Position numbers and translations under genes: made by a program. A stretch of DNA of 64,000 bases from Gordionus sp. m RMFG-2023 (Eukaryota > Nematomorpha > Gordioida > Chordodea > Parachordodidae). Positions 58,833 to 64,000 of the stretch are shown here, piece by piece. Numbering within the stretch: the stretch's first letter is position 1; every line of letters starts with the position of its first letter. The notes below the pieces were generated by a model. The model did no database searches and was not told the origin of the DNA. It saw only the letters and a list, made by a program, of their open reading frames with translations. The stretch spans positions 61,233,561-61,297,560 of the forward strand of contig NC_088775.1 of NCBI RefSeq assembly GCF_954871325.1, given 5' to 3'.

Positions 58833-59722
58833 CAGTGGCCTCTACAACGGTGGGGGTCCAAAGCAACTCCTTCTAAAAATTTGAATAGGGGTACTTTTTT
58901 TAAAAATTTAATTCTTTTATTGTTTTACTACACCCATCCATAACCAAGTCATTTCTGGTTTATGATATTGGACTCGACCTAATGATAACTATATTACATA
59001 TTAAATTAAATTAAATTAAATAATATGTGGGGGAAAGGGGGGGGGGGGGGTCTTATTACATTTTAATAAAATCTGGTCGATGTTTAGCAAATTAGGTTGT
59101 TATCCGAGATTTCTTGTCATAAAATTATTTTTCCAATTTCAAAATATGCCCGAAAATATTAACCAAAAAAATACAAATTCTTAATTAATAATTATGTTGA
59201 TATTAAGATCGTCTTTACCGATTCTTTTAATACCCTATAATATAAGAGATGATAAATTCCTACTACCTCATATACTGCCGAAAGGTTCATGATTAAATTA
59301 ATTCAAGACTTAGTAGTACCATGAAAGAGTGTTTAAATTTTGCTATGAAATTTTTTACATATAAATGTTTATATATTTTAATAAAAATTAAAATTCTGTC
59401 ATGTAAAAATCTTTTGAAAAAAATATTTCAAAAGATTTTTTGTCTATAGATGTAAACTAATAAGAACTATATTAGGATAAAATTTTAACCATCTGGTGTA
59501 TTTAATTTTAAAATGAGATTAAATGGTTTGCCAAGTCTCGGGGTTTACCTAACCCTAGTCTCCCCTATATATTTTTTTACATTTTATTTCTATTATATCT
59601 TAAAGATTGATGCAATAAAACCTATTTTTGAAATTTATGGATGTCAAAAAATAGTTAACCATGGGGGGCACTTTTCAGGGGTGTATTCTGCTTCCGTCGC
59701 TTAGAAAGCGTAGGGGCCACTG
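58833..59722 (+). mobile_element. Nonautonomous hAT, relative of 11342-16181
   Basis: The ends CAGTGGCCTCTAC and GTAGGGGCCACTG are inverted. The flanks AACATTCC (58825-58832) and AACACTCC (59723-59730) are an 8-bp duplication with one mismatch. Its left 400 bp parallels 11342-11700 (for example CAATTTCAAAATATGCCC in both) and its right 150 bp parallels 16060-16181. It carries no transposase, so it is a deletion derivative of that family. A MITE piece (59330-59565) is nested within. Confidence 0.8.
59330..59567 (-). mobile_element. MITE fragment of the GGGGAGACT family, nested
   Basis: The right edge CTAGTCTCCCCTA is the inverted GGGGAGACTAG terminus next to TA. The following 230 bp, read on the minus strand, matches 19201-19450 (CTTGGCAAACCA, TCTCATTTTAAAA, then TTTTGAAA and the TTTTACATG blocks). 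The other end was not found. Confidence 0.6.
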
Positions 59723-60001
59723 AACACTCCCCACTTTTTTTTAGAAATCAAACTGGGGTCAATAAATACAATTTATGCATTATATTATAATTTTCCGATT
59801 GTATACGTCATGTAATCGCTATGTCATGTCATCGGTACGTATTTATTTATTTTTTGAGTAAAATTTTTTTTTATAAAAACATGTGTATATATCAATATCT
59901 ATTTTTAGATACATTTTAATATTCTTTTATTTAATGCATTTTTATATTAAAAATAAAAATATTTAAATGAATTCAGTTTGTTATGAGCACATAATATAAA
60001 T

Positions 60002-60787
60002 CAGAGACTCCCGGCCCTAAGCCCCAGGCCGAGCCGGGCCGGGCCGTATTTTTTTAAAAAATTTATACAACATGAATTGCTATATTCGTCATTTAGATAT
60101 GGTTATAATGATTATATATAGTTATGATTAATTTAATGTTTGGAGAAAGTTAACACTAGCTAACACTCATAGTATCTATTACATAATATAATATTAGTTT
60201 TCCTGCCATCGAATAAATACGCAAAGGATTAAATATATTATTATATAATATATGTTATATTTTTTATAAATTAAAATATCAGTTTTATTTTTTTTATAAA
60301 TACAATTAATATAGTTTATTCTCAAAATATTATTTACACAAATTTTTTATAGTATCAATTTGTAATATACTAAATATCTGTTTAGAATAAAAATAAAATA
60401 AAATATGTTATAGTGTTGTTAAACGGCTCTTTTTGAGCCCATTTTTAAAAACGGCTAACTTAGTTTTTTATCCAGAAAAATATTATGCAAGCCTGAAAAT
60501 TTTGCTCATAGAAGGAGCAAAGTTCTAGAAATATAGTATCGAAATTTCGAGGTTTAGACATATCTTTCTGGCGAAAAATTGAATCGACTCAAAACGAGCC
60601 GTTTAACAACATTAGCTAATATGCTTGCTTATTAAATGATAATACTCGCCGAAAAATATGATAAAATACCAAATAGGTGAATTTTTTGTATATACCAGGT
60701 CTAATATAATTTTAAAAAAATCCGGGCCGGGCCGAAATTTTTTTAATCCAGGCCAGGCCGTGCAAATTGTACCTCTGCAGGTCTCTG
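60002..60787. mobile_element. GGGCCGGGCC-rich hAT MITE with a nested MITE
   Basis: Starts CAGAGACTCCCGGCCC and ends CTCTGCAGGTCTCTG; the outer CAGAGAC pair is inverted. The 8-bp duplication ATATAAAT is perfect (59994-60001 and 60788-60795). Interior CCGGGCCGGGCC blocks match those at 13775-14019 and 30704-31053. A second repeat (60411-60614) is inserted inside. Confidence 0.85.
60411..60614. mobile_element. ~200-bp MITE with GTTGTTAAACGGCTC ends, nested
   Basis: The left edge TGTTGTTAAACGGCTC...TTTTGAG and the right edge CTCAAAACGAGCCGTTTAAC form a long inverted pair. Flanking duplications are unclear. The GTTGTTAAA terminus resembles that of the MITE at 23586-23754. No coding. Confidence 0.65.
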
Positions 60788-60795
60788 ATATAAAT

Positions 60796-61168
60796 AAAGT
60801 AAAATATTAATGTTGCAGCTATTCAAAATGGAAATTAAATAATTTAAATAAAAATAAATTATAAGGAATATCAATCAATAGGAATTTTGTTATTCCATTT
60901 TGTTTTTATAAAAATTAAATTATTCATATCGATAAGTAAAAATAAAGTTAATTGTATTTTGAAGAAGTAAATTTCTGGGTTGTTGATAATGGTACTTTGT
61001 GACCAGGATCGCAGGGTCTTAGGTTAGCGAAATTTACCTAAATAAACAGGCAAATAAACCATAATTTTATATGTATTAATTTTTAATTAAAAATTGAATA
61101 AATATGACAACGCAAAGTTTGAGTAAAAAAAAATTAAGAATAAATAAAGTTTGATGAATGATTTTGGA
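60796..61168. other. No recognisable feature
   Basis: AT-rich spacer between two transposons. Confidence 0.5.
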
Positions 61169-61176
61169 AATATACT

Positions 61177-62250
61177 CAGTGGCGCGTATCAAGGATTTTC
61201 CTATAGGGGGGGGGGGAAATTTGGGGGGCTTTGCCTCCAAACCCCCTTTGGCTGGCCTGAGCTATTCTTTTAAATTATTCATAATTCAATAATAATTATA
61301 TTAATATTTTTAGCTTTTATTTACTAATTCGCGCTTATGAATATTTAAAGAAGATAAAATTGAAATAAAGTTTAGTGTCAATTTTTTTTTATAAAATTGG
61401 CTTAAAAACTAGTTTCAACTTAAATTCTCATATAATATAAATAGAATAAAAAAATTTGTATTGAAAATACTAATTGTAGTGTGTATAAAATATTGACTAT
61501 AAAATTTTTTAAAGAACAAGTTTTTATAACTTATTATCAAATACAATATTATACAAATTTTTTTATTAAATACTAGAATTATAATGCGATTTTTAATTTT
61601 CGTGGGAAAGTTGCCAATTCATCAGGAATTTTCTTTGTCGTTGGAATCAAATCTCTGTGGATATTTAACAGAGCTAACCCATTTAGCCGAGATTCGCAAG
61701 TAGTATTTTGTAAATAAGTTTTCAACCTTCTCAATTTGAAAAAGGTCCTTTCATTCGTATATGTTAAACATGCAAGAATATTAAATACCTTCAAAATATT
61801 TGTAAACTAAGCCAAGATTTTTTTTATACCGATTGATCGCATCATAATAAACGTAGTAATATTTATACCACAATTCGAATTCACTGATTAAATTGATTTC
61901 AGTATCTATATCATAGGAATAAATTTTTGCTAAATATTTAATTTTACCAATAATGGCATCAGAAAATGAAGAAGTGAATTTAGGTAATAAAATTTGAAGA
62001 TTACCAAAGACTTGTTTTTTATCTAAAAACTGTACTTAACTTGCAATAAAAAGTATCTTAGAATGGGATGAAATTGGATATTTTATAATATTCTATAAGA
62101 TTTAGTTTTTGATTCAACGTCTATATAAATTTTATGAAATATTCATCTACATTCATTCTTCCTGTTCACATTTTCCTCCAAATCAATAATCTGAACCAAA
62201 TTGATTGGGTTTTGTAAATTTCTACATAGTAGTGAGCTTTAGGAAAACAA
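61177..62250 (-). mobile_element. hAT transposon remnant, C-terminal part
   Basis: A hAT-like terminus CAGTGGCGCGTATC lies at 61177, with a G-run and GGGGGGCTTTGCC just inside. On the minus strand 61579-61794 encodes the C-terminal dimerisation motif: TYTNERTFFKLRRLKTYL and RLNGLALLNIHRDL, a close match to DUF4371/ZMYM-type hAT proteins. Upstream pieces (near 61960-61830, such as EINLISEFELWYKYY) continue the protein in broken frames. The 5' end of the element was not located. Confidence 0.7.
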
Positions 62251-62289
62251 TTTATTAATGCAACTAGCAGGATAGACTCTGCTTGATAT

Positions 62290-62400
62290 TGAAAAATTTT
62301 GACGGGCAGTGGGGAGGGGAGGGGGGTAAAATTTTTATTAGCTTTAAATGATATTTAGGAAAACAGTCAAATTTGCTATGGGGGATTTAGTCCTATAAAC
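62290..62400. repeat. Fragment related to the 39147-39481 MITE
   Basis: GGGGGG followed by TTATTAGCTTTAAATGATAT and CAAATTTGC parallels 39375-39440. Too short for ends to be found. Confidence 0.35.
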
Positions 62401-62689
62401 CAATCTGACCAATAGCTGGTAGAAAGTAATAATGTATTTTAAAAACATATAAATATTATATTTTATGTTGGAACTGGCCCATATTTATAATATATATACT
62501 ATATGATATTCATTAAGAACCTAGTGAGAAAGAGAGGTTCATTAAATAAGTCTGTCCTAATTTAAACAGGTCCGTATTGATATGGATTTAACCACATATA
62601 TTAAAAAGAGATCAGGAGGAAGAGGGGTCAGTGACATATGATGATAAAGTTTTCAAAAATATTGAAACAGAATAAACTATAGTGAACGG

Positions 62690-62950
62690 TTGTATTATGA
62701 GGGGACCCCGAGCTGTTATACCCCGGAAATTGAGGGAAAAAATTTTGAATGTTATACATGCGGGTCATCAAGGAGTTACTCGTATCAATGGGGAAGAGAA
62801 TAGGTATGGTGGCCGAAAATGAACGAGGATATTGATAAATTGAGAAAAGAATGTGAGATTTGTAATGCATGGTCTGACATGCCCCGTAAGGATAAAAATA
62901 GTACATGGCCAAAAGTTGTAGAACCAGGAGAGGGAAATTAAAAGAAAAAA
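62690..62950 (+). mobile_element. Ty3/gypsy integrase zinc-finger fossil
   Basis: Plus-strand codons give IPRKLREKILNVIHAGHQGV, then WPKMNEDIDKLRKECEICNA. This is the HHCC finger at the N-terminus of Ty3/gypsy integrase (H...H...C2C). Only this part is present, and it is broken once or twice. It could derive from the same lineage as the element at 1-3965, whose integrase is out of view; that is a guess. Confidence 0.75.
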
Positions 62951-63277
62951 TAGAGGAAAAACAAATGAAAAATGAATAGAAAAAGTGAAAAAGATGGAAG
63001 GTTTTTTTTGGTGGATTTTTGATTTTGCTATTTTTATTTGTAGTCCACTGCAATCTAAAAATATAAATGAGAAATATTTATCTAATTACCTTTCTTTATT
63101 GAGTTTTTAAAAATTATTTATCATATCATTTAATGTGTAAAAATTATTAAGGATGATTTTTATGTTGTGTTCAAAAAATATTTAAAAAATTTTATCATAC
63201 TTTCTTACAAAATTTTTAATAAACTTAATATAATCTTTGTACTATGCTAAATAAACTAATCTGACTTCCTTAAAAAA

Positions 63278-63535
63278 ATTAATATAATTCTTATAACGTT
63301 AAAAAGATTAATATAATTTTTATAACGTTAAAAATATTAATATAATTTTTATAACGTTAAGAAGATTAATATAATTTTTATAACGTTAAACATATTAATA
63401 TAATTTTTATAATGGTAAAAAGATTAATATAATTTTTATAACGCTAAAAAATTGATATTATTTTTACTATATTAAAAATGTTACTATTATTTTTACTACG
63501 TTAAAAAATTGACTATTATTTTTACTACGATAAAA
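63278..63535. repeat. 29-bp tandem repeat, about nine units
   Basis: Six near-identical units of ATTAATATAATTTTTATAAC plus GTTAAAAAG run head to tail from 63278. Three diverged units (ACTATTATTTTTACTACG core) follow to about 63535. Confidence 0.85.
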
Positions 63536-63721
63536 AAAATATACATGAGGGAAGCAAATTTAATATTGCTTATTTTTTTTAATAAATAAAGAGAAAGAAA
63601 TTTTTTTATATAATATTTTTTTTCCTTACTTTATTAAAATAAAAAATTTTCCGTTTTTAAAATCCTTAATTAATGTTTAATAATTGTAATTGTATTATTA
63701 AAAATTTATTAACATCATTTA

Positions 63722-63948
63722 GCTCAAGAAATCTTGATGCGAAAAAATTGATTATTGAAAAAGGAAGATCAAAACCAATTTTACAAAACTTAAAAAAAGA
63801 AATCAAAATTTGCATCCATAACACTGTGTGACAAGAAGAATGGAAGAAGAAAATAAAAACAAGTTTTGGTGCAGAATTTGACGCTGAGTTCGAATCCCTT
63901 TTAAAAAATTTTCCCTACACGTCAAGTTTTAAAAATATTATTGTATAA
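63722..63948 (+). other. Unrecognised degraded coding-like segment
   Basis: One frame reads about 75 codons with a single stop (TGA in HNTV*QEE): SRNLDAKKLIIEKGRSKP, KEIKICIHN, KIKTSFGAEFDAEFESLLKN. It is richer in charged, ordered residues than the background. Its reach beyond the window is unknown. It may be a remnant of an element or of a host exon; no family is recognised. Confidence 0.3.
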
Positions 63949-64000
63949 AGACAACTTTTCGAAATCTCAAAAATGGTAAAATATAGGTCTTTATACGGAT

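Noticed and set aside
62628-63053. 141-codon minus-strand frame
   Set aside because: Antisense to the plus-strand integrase finger; its F/Y/S-rich product has no known domain.

Overview
This window is a very AT-rich, transposon-dense piece of an animal genome. The one host gene I can support is a myoinhibitory-peptide (MIP / allatostatin-B) precursor at 48413-49348, built from three exons. MIPs are a protostome neuropeptide family, so the source is a protostome. An arthropod seems most likely, but the sequence does not settle the phylum.

Layout. 1-3965: fossil Ty3/gypsy LTR element on the minus strand, cut by the window edge. 3975-4345: GC-rich foldback repeat. 4640-7080: two head-to-tail copies of a LINE with an R2-type restriction-like endonuclease (RLE) domain. 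7220-8550: a roughly 300-bp satellite. 11342-16181: a decayed hAT transposon with a perfect 8-bp target duplication, carrying two nested elements. 16193-19908: MITEs around an unrecognised stretch. 20064-24674: a large inverted repeat made from two copies of one hAT family with CGGCGG-rich ends; it also carries a LINE fragment and a small hAT MITE. 25850-28437: another hAT. 29869-33236: a third copy of the CGGCGG-type hAT, itself invaded by a second hAT. 35998-37848: a MITE that received a hAT. 37857-43900: mostly featureless. 43903-46450: a foldback and a gypsy fossil. 48413-49348: the MIP gene. 49349-55690: a hAT remnant and simple duplications. 55698-56859: a piggyBac element with TTAA ends. 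57100-58530: a gypsy fossil. 58833-60787: nested nonautonomous elements. 61177-62250: a hAT remnant. 62690-62950: an integrase fossil. 63278-63535: a 29-bp tandem repeat.

How it fits together. Almost nothing here is co-regulated. The content is successive transposon invasions whose order can be read from nesting and target-site duplications. hAT elements and their deletion derivatives dominate; at least five families can be told apart by their termini. The MIP gene stands alone in about 5 kb with no recognised coding neighbour. It should act by secretion from neurons or endocrine cells and cleavage into five W(X5)W-amides.

Limits. Everything was read by eye. Percent identities, family assignments beyond domain level, exact LTR limits and the organism are not established. 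Elements described as retrovirus-like are treated as fossils and described only in outline.
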